DNA from: Micrococcales bacterium
GTDB taxonomy: Bacteria; Actinomycetota; Actinomycetes; Actinomycetales; Cellulomonadaceae
Reading direction: 5' to 3'
Assembly (NCBI GenBank): GCA_009779195.1
Contig: WRET01000022.1
Location: forward strand, 1-44,838
Length of the DNA stretch: 44,838 nt
Shown here one piece after another: positions 32,128 to 39,215 of this stretch. Positions within the stretch are counted from its first letter, which is position 1. Each line of letters begins with the position of its first letter. A program made the position numbers and the translations under genes. The notes under the pieces are model-generated. The model saw only the letters and a program-made list of their open reading frames with translations. It was not told the origin of the DNA and ran no database searches.

Positions 32128-33752
32128 GATGCGATCCCCGCGATCTGCTCCGGGGTGTACAGGTACCTTTTGACCTTGCCCAGGCTCGTGGTGGAGAAAG
32201 GCTCGGTGACGACCTGTGTGCGCTGCACCCGCGCGAACGGCGCGGCTGTCGCGTTGTACTCGTCGACCAGTGCCTCGACGTGCGCCGCCACCTCGTCGGG
32301 GGGAAGGTCACGTCCCTGCGCCGACGGGTAGACCATCGCTGCGATTCCCTCGCGGCCGTCGTGCTGGAAACCGGCGACCAGGGCTGACTCGACGAGCGGG
32401 TGCTCTGCGAGGGCCTGCTCGACGGCCTCAGGGTCGACGTTGTTACCGTCAGACCCGATGATCAGCGACTTGATCCTCCCGGTGATCGTCAGTGTCCCGT
32501 CTGCGTCAAAACTCCCCTTGTCGCCAGTGCGGAACCACCCGTCAACGAAAGCCGCCGCAGTGTCGTCAGGATTGTCGTAGCCGACCATGACCCCCGGGCT
32601 GCGGACGTACACCTCGTCGTCGACGATCTTGACCCGCACCCCCGGCGCGACCGCCCCCACCGTCCCAGGCTGCGTGGCACCGGGCCGGTTGAACGCCACC
32701 AGCGGGGCACACTCGGTGATGCCGTAGCCCACCAGGACCTCCAGCCCCAGCTCGTCGAACCCGGTGACGTACTGCCCGGGCAGGTGGGCACCGCCGCACA
32801 TGAGCATCTGCAGGTTGCCGCCCAACGACTGGTGGACGCTGCGGAACAACCGGCGCCGTATGTCGATCCCGAACCTGCGCAGCAGGTTGCTCGCCTTGAT
32901 CGCGCGGCGCAGCGACGCCTCGCGCCCGGTCCGCGCGGCCTCGCGCCACACCGCCTGGTACATCCCCACCACCACCATGGGCACGATCACCAGCACGTTG
33001 GGGCTGAACGTGGCCAGGTCCTGGGTGAACCGGTGCGTGCCGCCACCGAAGCACAGCGTCGCCCCCGCCAGGAGAGCGGCCGTCACCTGGGTGTTCAGTC
33101 CGTACAGGTGGTGCAGCGGCAGCAGCACGATGATGTTCGCCTGCTCGGCCAGGTTGCACAAGGCATCGATGCTGGCAGCAGCGTTGCTGGCGATGTTGTC
33201 GTGGCTCAGGTGCACCAGCTTGGCCACGCCAGCGGTGCCCGAGGTGAAGACCTTCAGCGCGAGGCTGTCGGGGGTCACACGGGCCAGGCCGGCCAGGTCA
33301 CGGTCGGTCTCGTCGGCGCCGTCGCGCGCAGCGGCGGCGACCTGGTCCAGCCCCACAGCCTTGATCTCCGCGGCAGGCAGGGCACGGGCCAGCCCAGGGT
33401 CGTCGACCAATGCCAGGCTCGCCTCGGCGCGTCTGGCCATGTCCACGACGGTCTGCGCCGACAGCGTGGGGTCGAGCGGGACGGCGACCCTGCCCGAGCA
33501 CACCACGGCGAGGAACGACAAGACCCACGGGTACGACGCAGGTCCGGCGATGGCTATGACGTCCGGCGCGTCGAGCACCTCGTCGAGGTACCGGACCGCA
33601 GCGTGCACGCTGCGACGCAGGTCGGTGTACGAGACGGCGTGGTCCTTGTCGGGGCGGACCGCCGTGTCGGCACCGCAGCGGTGCACCGCGTCGTCGAGCA
33701 GGCGTGGCACCGAGTCGAGACCTACCAGGACGGGCACCCCGGGCAGCGTCAT
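32124..33752 (-). CDS. Acyl-AMP ligase (acyl-CoA/acyl-ACP synthetase family)
   Basis: 542 aa from ATG 33752, in an ATGA overlap with the ACP gene and with GAGGGA 5 nt upstream. ANL-superfamily motifs: KVFTSGTAGVAKLV (P-loop, with the usual TSGTTG as TSGTAG), LLPLHHLYGLN, VGYGITECAPLV, GWFRTGDKG, GRIKSLIIGSDGNNVDPEAVE (the FadD-type hinge) and the C-terminal SLGKVKRYLY with the catalytic Lys. The hinge and ITECAPL motif match long-chain acyl synthetases more than amino-acid A domains. It probably activates a fatty or aryl acid and loads it on the adjacent ACP to start the assembly line. Confidence 0.92.
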   Translation of the reverse strand: MTLPGVPVLVGLDSVPRLLDDAVHRCGADTAVRPDKDHAVSYTDLRRSVHAAVRYLDEVLDAPDVIAIAGPASYPWVLSFLAVVCSGRVAVPLDPTLSAQTVVDMARRAEASLALVDDPGLARALPAAEIKAVGLDQVAAAARDGADETDRDLAGLARVTPDSLALKVFTSGTAGVAKLVHLSHDNIASNAAASIDALCNLAEQANIIVLLPLHHLYGLNTQVTAALLAGATLCFGGGTHRFTQDLATFSPNVLVIVPMVVVGMYQAVWREAARTGREASLRRAIKASNLLRRFGIDIRRRLFRSVHQSLGGNLQMLMCGGAHLPGQYVTGFDELGLEVLVGYGITECAPLVAFNRPGATQPGTVGAVAPGVRVKIVDDEVYVRSPGVMVGYDNPDDTAAAFVDGWFRTGDKGSFDADGTLTITGRIKSLIIGSDGNNVDPEAVEQALAEHPLVESALVAGFQHDGREGIAAMVYPSAQGRDLPPDEVAAHVEALVDEYNATAAPFARVQRTQVVTEPFSTTSLGKVKRYLYTPEQIAGIAS

Positions 33753-34006
33753 AGCGTTCCCTCGCTGCACGACGTACCTTCCTTGAGCGCCGCGACGACG
33801 TCTGCGACGGTCTGGGCGTGCATCACGTCAGCAATATCGATCTCAAGACGCATCTGTGACTCCAACTCGCCCAACAACGACATGTAGTCATACGAATTGA
33901 GGCCGAGGTCTTTGTACAGGTGGCTGTCCAGGCTCACCGCGGGACGCAGGTCCGGACTCGCGTAGCTCCGGAACAGCTCGAGCACCTGTTGGTCGAGAAG
34001 TGGCAT
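33749..34006 (-). CDS. Discrete acyl carrier protein
   Basis: 85 aa from ATG 34006, with AAAGGA upstream at slightly long spacing. A four-helix carrier: helix 1 LDQQVLELFRSYA, the phosphopantetheine site DLGLNSYDYMSLL with Ser38, then ELESQMRLEIDIADVM and ADVVAALKE. The pantetheine motif is D-x-G-x-N-S rather than D-S-L. First gene of the seven-gene operon, directly followed by the acyl-AMP ligase, so it most likely carries the starter acyl group to the NRPS condensation domain. Confidence 0.93.
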   Translation of the reverse strand: MPLLDQQVLELFRSYASPDLRPAVSLDSHLYKDLGLNSYDYMSLLGELESQMRLEIDIADVMHAQTVADVVAALKEGTSCSEGTL

Positions 34007-34158
34007 GTCACTCGTCCTTTCGACGTCATCACGTCAGCAAAGAGCACCAAAAAGCGTCGGCATGGCCGACGGGAGTGCGAACCCCTGACAAAATCGTCCG
34101 ACGAGGGCTCAGCGTGTCAGGACATTTGGAAGGGCGGAATTTTTTCTACACTCACCCG
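34007..34158 (-). promoter_or_regulatory. Leader region of the biosynthetic operon
   Basis: Between the promoter and the ACP start is a leader of about 130 nt. CTGACA/TGTCAG (34085-34090/34115-34120) can enclose TCGT/ACGA (34094-34104). The minus-strand CGTCGG at 34103-34098 can pair with the CCGACG of the terminator's 3' arm and so compete with the terminator stem. No leader peptide rich in Thr codons is visible; only ATG-TCC-stop occurs. Attenuation is inferred. Confidence 0.4.
34049..34071 (-). terminator. Intrinsic terminator/attenuator ahead of the ACP gene
   Basis: On the minus strand CGTCGGC-cat-GCCGACG (34071-34055) is followed by C and five T (34053-34049). This is a classic factor-independent terminator, rare at this GC content, placed 43 nt before the first biosynthetic gene and about 65 nt after the likely transcription start. 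Confidence 0.7.
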
Positions 34159-34172
34159 CTAGGAGAAGTCAA
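34143..34172 (-). promoter_or_regulatory. Candidate sigma70-type promoter of the biosynthetic operon
   Basis: On the minus strand TTGACT (34172-34167) and TAGAAA (34148-34143) are 18 bp apart, followed by an A/T-rich stretch that is unusual for the window. The -35 box lies inside the last codons of a decayed membrane-protein gene. Confidence 0.5.
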
Positions 34173-34374
34173 GTGTCCGGGGGGCACCAAGGTTCACGCC
34201 GACGACCGCCAGCACCACGACCGACCACCCTGCGGCAACGCCAGCCCAGGGCGTGCCCAGCGGTCTCCACCACGCTGGCCAGCAGCATCACCCACGTCAT
34301 GGGAGGGTAGACGTCCCAGGTGTGCAGGGCCCGGACCTGCGCGTCCAGGGCGTAGGCGTTGGTGGTCCCGGTAC
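34159..34374 (-). pseudogene. Frameshifted C-terminal remnant of a membrane protein
   Basis: From 34372 down one minus-strand frame reads TTNAYALDAQVRALHTWD and MTWVMLLASVVETAGHALG with almost every third base G or C. Near 34240 sense passes to another frame, GVAAGWSVVVLAVVGVNLG then APRTLDFS and stop TAG at 34161-34159. Together they look like the last two membrane helices of a transporter-like protein, with one frameshift and no 5' end (the tandem array begins there). I do not recognise the family. Confidence 0.55.
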
Positions 34375-34508
34375 CTCTTGCGCAGGGCGTGGTGCTCTTG
34401 GGCAGACCGTGGTGCTCTAGCGCAGGGTGTGCTCTTGCGCAGGGCGTGGTGCTCTTGGGCAGGGTGTGGGCTAGCGCAGGGCGCGGCGCTCTAGCGCAAG
34501 GCGCGGTG
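34375..34508. repeat. 20-bp tandem repeat array (minisatellite), about 7 units
   Basis: Units CTCTTGCGCAGGGCGTGGTG and variants start at 34375, 34395, 34415, 34432, 34452, 34471 and 34489; lengths 17-20 bp, with substitutions such as CTCTAG for CTCTTG. Units 1 and 4 are identical. The last unit contains the crp stop codon and final codons, so the array appears to have grown from the end of crp. Confidence 0.85.
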
Positions 34509-35171
34509 CTCGAGACGTTCGACGTCCAGCAGCAGGACGCCTCGCGGTTCGCGCACGAGCCACCCGCGCTGGGCGAACTCGCCGAGCGACTTGTTGACGG
34601 TCTCGCGTGAGGCGCCGACCAGCTGGGCCAGCTCGACCTGGGTCAGGTCGTGCGGCACGTGCACACCACCGTCCATCGGTTCGCCGAACCGGCCCGACAG
34701 CTCCAGCAGAGCCCTGGCCACCCGGCCGGGGACATCGGAGAAGACCAGGTCAGCGTGGGCTTCGGTCGTGCGTCGCAGCCGTTTGGCCAGCGCCTGGAGC
34801 AGGTGCAGCGCCACTGACGGGTGCTGGTTGAGCCAGGTGGTCAGCTGGTCGTGGTCCAGCTCGAGGACGACCGCTTCGGTGATCGCGACCGCCGAGGACG
34901 TACGCGGCCCCGGGTCGAACAACGACAGCTCGCCGAGCATCTCGCCGGGCCCGACCACGGTGAGCAGGTTCTCGCGCCCGTCGGACGAGCGCCGCACCAG
35001 CTTGACCTTGCCCTCGCGTACCACGTACAGCCGGTCGCCGGGTTCGGACTCGGTGAACACCTGCTCGCCGCGCTCGAGGCGGACCGACGCCATCTGGTTG
35101 ACCAGAGCCATGGCAACCTGAGGGCTGAGCCCTGTGAACAGAGGAGCCCGGAGCACCACGTCGTAGAGCAC
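34491..35171 (-). CDS. crp: Crp/Fnr family regulator (actinobacterial cAMP receptor protein)
   Basis: 226 aa from GTG 35171, with AAGGAGGG 8 nt upstream; the upstream ATG at 35219 has no such site. The cyclic-nucleotide domain has GDRLYVVREGKVKL, GELSLFDPGPRTSSA (phosphate-binding cassette with Glu and Arg) and the long C helix. The C-terminal HTH is LTQVELAQLVGASRETVNKSLGEFAQRGWL. Very similar in motifs to M. tuberculosis Crp (Rv3676), including DVPGRVARALLEL. A global regulator of carbon and envelope genes; the operon encoded downstream may respond to it. The last codons lie in a tandem repeat array. Confidence 0.95.
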   Translation of the reverse strand: MLYDVVLRAPLFTGLSPQVAMALVNQMASVRLERGEQVFTESEPGDRLYVVREGKVKLVRRSSDGRENLLTVVGPGEMLGELSLFDPGPRTSSAVAITEAVVLELDHDQLTTWLNQHPSVALHLLQALAKRLRRTTEAHADLVFSDVPGRVARALLELSGRFGEPMDGGVHVPHDLTQVELAQLVGASRETVNKSLGEFAQRGWLVREPRGVLLLDVERLEHRALR

Positions 35172-35296
35172 CGTGCTCTCCCTCCTTTGCGGGCTGCCGG
35201 GCCGAGTGTCGATGGACACTCTACGACGTGGCGCAGGTCACCTGCTCCCCTTCCCGCAGAGCTCACCCCTGCGTGTCGTCCCACTAGGGTGCCACT

Positions 35297-35995
35297 ATGA
35301 CAGCACGCGCGGCCGAGACTCCCCTGGCTCTCAAACGTCGGGCGCGGCGTGTCAACCGCACGCTGGCTGACCGGTACCCTGACGCCCACTGCGAGCTTGA
35401 GCACGTCGACCCCTTCCAGCTGCTCGTCGCCACGGTCTTGTCAGCGCAGACCACCGACGTACGGGTGAACCAGACCACCCCCGAGCTGTTCGCCCGGTAC
35501 CCCGGCCCGGCCCAGATGGCTGCCGCGGACCGGGCCGACCTCGAACAGCTGCTGCACCCGCTGGGGTTCTTCAGGGCCAAGACCCGTCATGTGCAGGGGC
35601 TGTCGGCCGCGCTGCTGGAACGCTTCGACGGCCAGGTGCCGCGCCGTATGGCTGACCTGGTGACGTTGCCAGGGGTGGGCCGCAAGACGGCGAACGTCGT
35701 CCTCGGCAACGCTTTCGGGGTGCCAGGGGTTGTCGTGGACACCCATGTGCAGCGTCTGTCGCACCGTCTGGCGTTCACGGCCGAAGACAGCCCTGACGCC
35801 ATCGAGGCCGACCTGGCCGCGTTGGTCGAGCGCAGCCAGTGGACGATGTTCAGCCACAGGATGGTGTTCCACGGCCGGCGCACCTGTTTCGCCCAGAACC
35901 CTGCGTGCGGGGCGTGCCCGGTCGCGTCGTGGTGCCCGTCGCACGGGATCGGCGAGCCTGACCCGGTCCAGGCCGCAGCCATGGTCAAGGGGTAG
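35297..35995 (+). CDS. nth: Endonuclease III (DNA glycosylase/AP lyase)
   Basis: 232 aa from ATG 35297. The helix-hairpin-helix is LVTLPGVGRKTANVVLG with the catalytic Lys in GRKT; the catalytic Asp is in VVDTHVQRLSHRL. The C-terminal [4Fe-4S] loop is intact: C-x6-C-x2-C-x5-C in CFAQNPACGACPVASWC. Removes oxidised pyrimidines in base-excision repair. Divergent from crp, as in mycobacteria. It overlaps the convergent hydrolase gene by 11 bp. Confidence 0.97.
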   Translation: MTARAAETPLALKRRARRVNRTLADRYPDAHCELEHVDPFQLLVATVLSAQTTDVRVNQTTPELFARYPGPAQMAAADRADLEQLLHPLGFFRAKTRHVQGLSAALLERFDGQVPRRMADLVTLPGVGRKTANVVLGNAFGVPGVVVDTHVQRLSHRLAFTAEDSPDAIEADLAALVERSQWTMFSHRMVFHGRRTCFAQNPACGACPVASWCPSHGIGEPDPVQAAAMVKG

Positions 35996-36947
35996 GGCTC
36001 GGCACAGGTGCCACTTGCCCCAACCAGTCGACCAGCAACGCGCTGACCAGGTCGGGGGCCTGCTCGGCGGGGAAGTGCCCAGCCTCGGTGACGGTCTCGA
36101 ACCGGTACCCGGCGGTGCAGCGTGTGGCCTCGGTGGTACCCAGGCCGGGGCGTTTGGCTGACCGCAGGCCGTCGTTCGCCCCGTGCACCTGGAGCACCGG
36201 CACCGGCTGGGCCTGGGCCAGCGCGGCGCGCAGACGCGCACCGTCGGGGCGTGAGGACGAGCGCACCAGCCAGCGCAGCTGGTCGAGCTGGCTGCGTGCG
36301 GCGAAGGGCACACGCAGCGCGTCGCGGTACACGCCCAGGGTCTCGGCGTCGGGCCAGCCGGGGACTCCGCCCCAGGAGTCCAGCAGGCGGACCAGCAGGT
36401 CACCGCGGGTCAAGGACCGTTCCGACAGTCCTGGGATCTGGGCGTAGACCAAGGTGCGCAACGCACCGACCGTCGTGGTGCCGCGTGAGGAGCCGTCGGC
36501 CCTGACCGGTCGTGGGGCGGAGAGCACCGCGATGGCGCGGGTGATCTCTGGGGCCAGCGCCGCCACAGACCAGGCCACGTCACCGCCGGTTCCGGTGCCC
36601 ACGACCACCGCGTCGTCAGCGCCCAGCGAGCGGACCACACCGGACACGTCGGCGACCAGCGTGGGGATGTCGTACCCGCTGGGGGGTTTGTCGGACGCTC
36701 CTGTGCCGCGCAGGTCCATGGCCGCCACCCGGTACCCGGCGTCGGCCAGGGCCACCAGCTGGTGGCGCCAGCTCCACCAGAAGCCCAGCACCGAGTGCAG
36801 CAGCACGACCAGCGGCACTTCCCGTTCGTCCGGGCCGGCGACAGCGACGTGGAAACGGGCCCCGTTGGCGGTGACAAAACGATGACGCCACGGCCCGTCT
36901 ACGAGCAGCACGGAGGCGTCAACAGCGCTAGGGTCGATCGTCGTCAT
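35985..36947 (-). CDS. Alpha/beta hydrolase (EphE-like) with altered nucleophile elbow
   Basis: 320 aa from ATG 36947; a TAGGTT box 9 nt upstream suggests a nearly leaderless transcript. Landmarks of the epoxide-hydrolase-like family: VVLLHSVLGFWWSWRHQL, MDLRGTGASDKPPSGYD, VLQVHGANDGL (acid) and VTEAGHFPAEQAP (His). The nucleophile elbow reads VVVGTGTGGDVAW, where relatives have G-H-D-W-G or G-x-S-x-G; the expected Asp/Ser position is Gly. Either catalysis is lost or the elbow is shifted. Position near nth and crp agrees with ephE of mycobacteria. Confidence 0.88.
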   Translation of the reverse strand: MTTIDPSAVDASVLLVDGPWRHRFVTANGARFHVAVAGPDEREVPLVVLLHSVLGFWWSWRHQLVALADAGYRVAAMDLRGTGASDKPPSGYDIPTLVADVSGVVRSLGADDAVVVGTGTGGDVAWSVAALAPEITRAIAVLSAPRPVRADGSSRGTTTVGALRTLVYAQIPGLSERSLTRGDLLVRLLDSWGGVPGWPDAETLGVYRDALRVPFAARSQLDQLRWLVRSSSRPDGARLRAALAQAQPVPVLQVHGANDGLRSAKRPGLGTTEATRCTAGYRFETVTEAGHFPAEQAPDLVSALLVDWLGQVAPVPSPTP

Positions 36948-37124
36948 CGCGTAGGCAACCTACCGTGCCACAGGCATGGGAGGGAACGGAAGCCACCAGG
37001 TGGGTCAGTGGGCCCGTGTCTCAGCCGAAAGGGTGGCAAGGACGACGGCCAGTGGTCCGTCACCACTACGCGGGTCTGACACAATCGTGGGCGTGCGAGC
37101 GGAACGGACGGCGGTGGGCGAACA

Positions 37125-37868
37125 GTGACCCTTGCCACCAGGGCGGTGATCACCGCTGTTCTCGCCGCGGCGGTCGCGGCTGTCGCCTTCCTCGGCGGGT
37201 CGTTGCCGCTGGCTGCCTGCGCCGCGGTGCTGGCTGTGGCAGTCGCCCTCGGGTGGCCTACGCTGGCGAACCTTCCAGAGCGCGCTGGGTCGGCACTGGT
37301 CGTGGCGCTCACCGGGATCGGTGGGGTGGCCGCGGTGCAGCTCGTCGGAGAACGCGCCGACCTGCGGTCCTTGGCGGTGGTGTTCGCCGCGTCGATGCTG
37401 CTCACCTTCGTCAACGAGCTGTTGCGGCGCGACGGGCGGCCCCGGTTGGTCGAGTCCATCGCAGGGACGGTCACCGGGTCCATGCTCGCGGTCACCGCTG
37501 CCGGGTGGGTGGCCTGCGGGCGGCTGGTGGACGGTATCGCGCTGGTGGCCGCCGCAGCAGTGGCGCTCACGGCCGCCGCAGCGTTCAGCGCCATCCGGTT
37601 CCCGGTCTGGCTGACCTCGCTGGTCACCACGGGGGCCGGGGGAGCCGGGGGAGGGGCGGTGGGCTTCATGCTCGACGAGGTCGGGACGAAGACCGGCACC
37701 CTTGCCGGTGTGGCCGTCGGTCTGCTCGTCGCGTCTCTGCATGCCCTGTTCCACCCGATCGCCGCGTTGGACCGCAAGCTGGCGGCAGTGTCCGCGGCGG
37801 TGATCCCGGTTGCCACCGCCGGGATGCTCATCTACGTCGCCAGCCGGGTGCTGCAGGCCACCGGCTAA
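37125..37868 (+). CDS. Multi-pass membrane protein of unknown function
   Basis: 247 aa from GTG 37125. About seven hydrophobic helices (residues about 5-25, 28-45, 52-72, 80-95, 110-130, 135-155, 160-185 and 215-240, some possibly paired), with charged loops such as NELLRRDGRPRLVES. A GTG at 37093 opens an 11-codon frame overlapping this start as GTGA, with a CACAAT box upstream; translation may be coupled to that short leader. No family recognised; divergent from the hydrolase gene by 177 bp. Confidence 0.8.
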   Translation: MTLATRAVITAVLAAAVAAVAFLGGSLPLAACAAVLAVAVALGWPTLANLPERAGSALVVALTGIGGVAAVQLVGERADLRSLAVVFAASMLLTFVNELLRRDGRPRLVESIAGTVTGSMLAVTAAGWVACGRLVDGIALVAAAAVALTAAAAFSAIRFPVWLTSLVTTGAGGAGGGAVGFMLDEVGTKTGTLAGVAVGLLVASLHALFHPIAALDRKLAAVSAAVIPVATAGMLIYVASRVLQATG

Positions 37869-38024
37869 CGGCGTCTGGCGCGCTGTGCGCGTGCCGTCGT
37901 GCACGGGCTGTGGCCAGGGCAGACCGGGTGACGTGGGTGCGGCCGAAAGGGTGAGGACGCGCAGGTCGCCGATGCCCTGAACGATCGGTCGGGCACAGAC
38001 CACCAGGACCTTTGGGGGGAACCC

Positions 38025-39038
38025 ATGCATGCCACAGGGCAACGCCAAGCGGCGGCGCTGACCGCGCTGACCGTCGTGCTGTGCGCGCTGCTGGCCCTGC
38101 TCACGATGGTGCCCGCGCGGGCCGAGGCCAAGGTCGCGCCGCCTGCGCCACGGCCTACGCCGACCCCGACGAGCGCACCAGAGCCGTCGCAGCCACCTGC
38201 CGCTGTCGTCCACGACATCGGCGTCGCGACGATGCGGGTGACCACGAACGTCGACACCTACACCGGACCTGGGACCACCTACGACCGGGCCGGGTCGCTC
38301 GTCGCCGACTCCGAGGTCCAGGTCGACGGTGCGACCGACGACGGCTGGTACCGCATGGTGGACGGACGGTTCGTCAACGGACGCTTCTTGGAGGCAGTGC
38401 CAGAGCCGGAGGCGCTCGCTGACGGTGACGCCCCCAACGTGACGATGTGGGCCACCGAGACGGCGGACCTGCGTGTGGGCCCTGGCGTCAAGTACGACCG
38501 CGTGGGTTCCGTGCCCGGCGGGACCGAGGTGCAGGTGGACGGACGCACCGCCGACAACTGGTACCGCACCACCGAAGGGCGTTTCGTCTCGGGCACGTAC
38601 CTGTCGGCGTGGGTGCCTGTGGTTGTCGGGCCTGAGCACGCCCAGCAGCGCCAGCTCGCTGAGTCTGAGGCGGCCCGGCTCGGTGTGGTCGTGCGCTGGA
38701 CGAGCCTGCCCGAAGGCACCGTCGGCCAGTGGAAGTCCGTGGCCCCCGGCACCGTGGGGATCGACGTGGTGACCCTGGGCCAGCAGACCGCGGTCTTGGC
38801 GGTCCGGCACGAGGCCGCCCACCAGGCGATCTACGACACCTGCGGCACCCCAGCCCCGCCGGTGGCCCGCGACCGGTCCGAGAACGTCACTGACGCCTAC
38901 GCCGACCTGTTCCTCGGCGGGATGAACGGTTTCGTCGGACCGGTCATCGACGGCCTCCAGGCCCAGGTCGGGTACGGCCCGCCCACCCCTGGCGACTACG
39001 ACGCCGCCCGCTCGGTCCGCGACGGCCGCTGCTCCTGA
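38025..39038 (+). CDS. Secreted protein with two SH3b domains and a HExxH motif
   Basis: 337 aa from ATG 38025, with GGGGGGA upstream. Signal peptide about 1-33 (cleavage near ARA), a Pro/Thr linker to 60, SH3b domain 1 about 65-125 and SH3b 2 about 140-195 (both with the G-P-G-x-x-Y-D-R and W-Y-R pattern). The C-terminal domain has His262-Glu263-A-A-His266 in VRHEAAHQAIYD and a downstream E-N-V-T-D-A-Y-A-D segment that could give the third metal ligand. This suggests a wall-binding zinc metallopeptidase. Two cysteines (about 273 and 336) may form a disulfide. Substrate unknown. Confidence 0.82.
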   Translation: MHATGQRQAAALTALTVVLCALLALLTMVPARAEAKVAPPAPRPTPTPTSAPEPSQPPAAVVHDIGVATMRVTTNVDTYTGPGTTYDRAGSLVADSEVQVDGATDDGWYRMVDGRFVNGRFLEAVPEPEALADGDAPNVTMWATETADLRVGPGVKYDRVGSVPGGTEVQVDGRTADNWYRTTEGRFVSGTYLSAWVPVVVGPEHAQQRQLAESEAARLGVVVRWTSLPEGTVGQWKSVAPGTVGIDVVTLGQQTAVLAVRHEAAHQAIYDTCGTPAPPVARDRSENVTDAYADLFLGGMNGFVGPVIDGLQAQVGYGPPTPGDYDAARSVRDGRCS

Positions 39039-39215
39039 CCGTCGCCACCGTCGGGTCTGCACGTACCCGCAGGAACCTGAGCGGCGGCGCAACCAGGGTG
39101 GACACCACGGTGGTCCGTGATTGGTAGGCCGACTCCTCACGGTGCTCCCGCAGCGGTCGATGCGAGTGGAGGTGCACCCAGACGGGCGACAGCCGGCGAC
39201 CGTGGAGCGGAGACG

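Noticed and set aside
34375..34508. CRISPR array
   Set aside because: Units are contiguous tandem repeats without unique spacers, and no cas genes are present.
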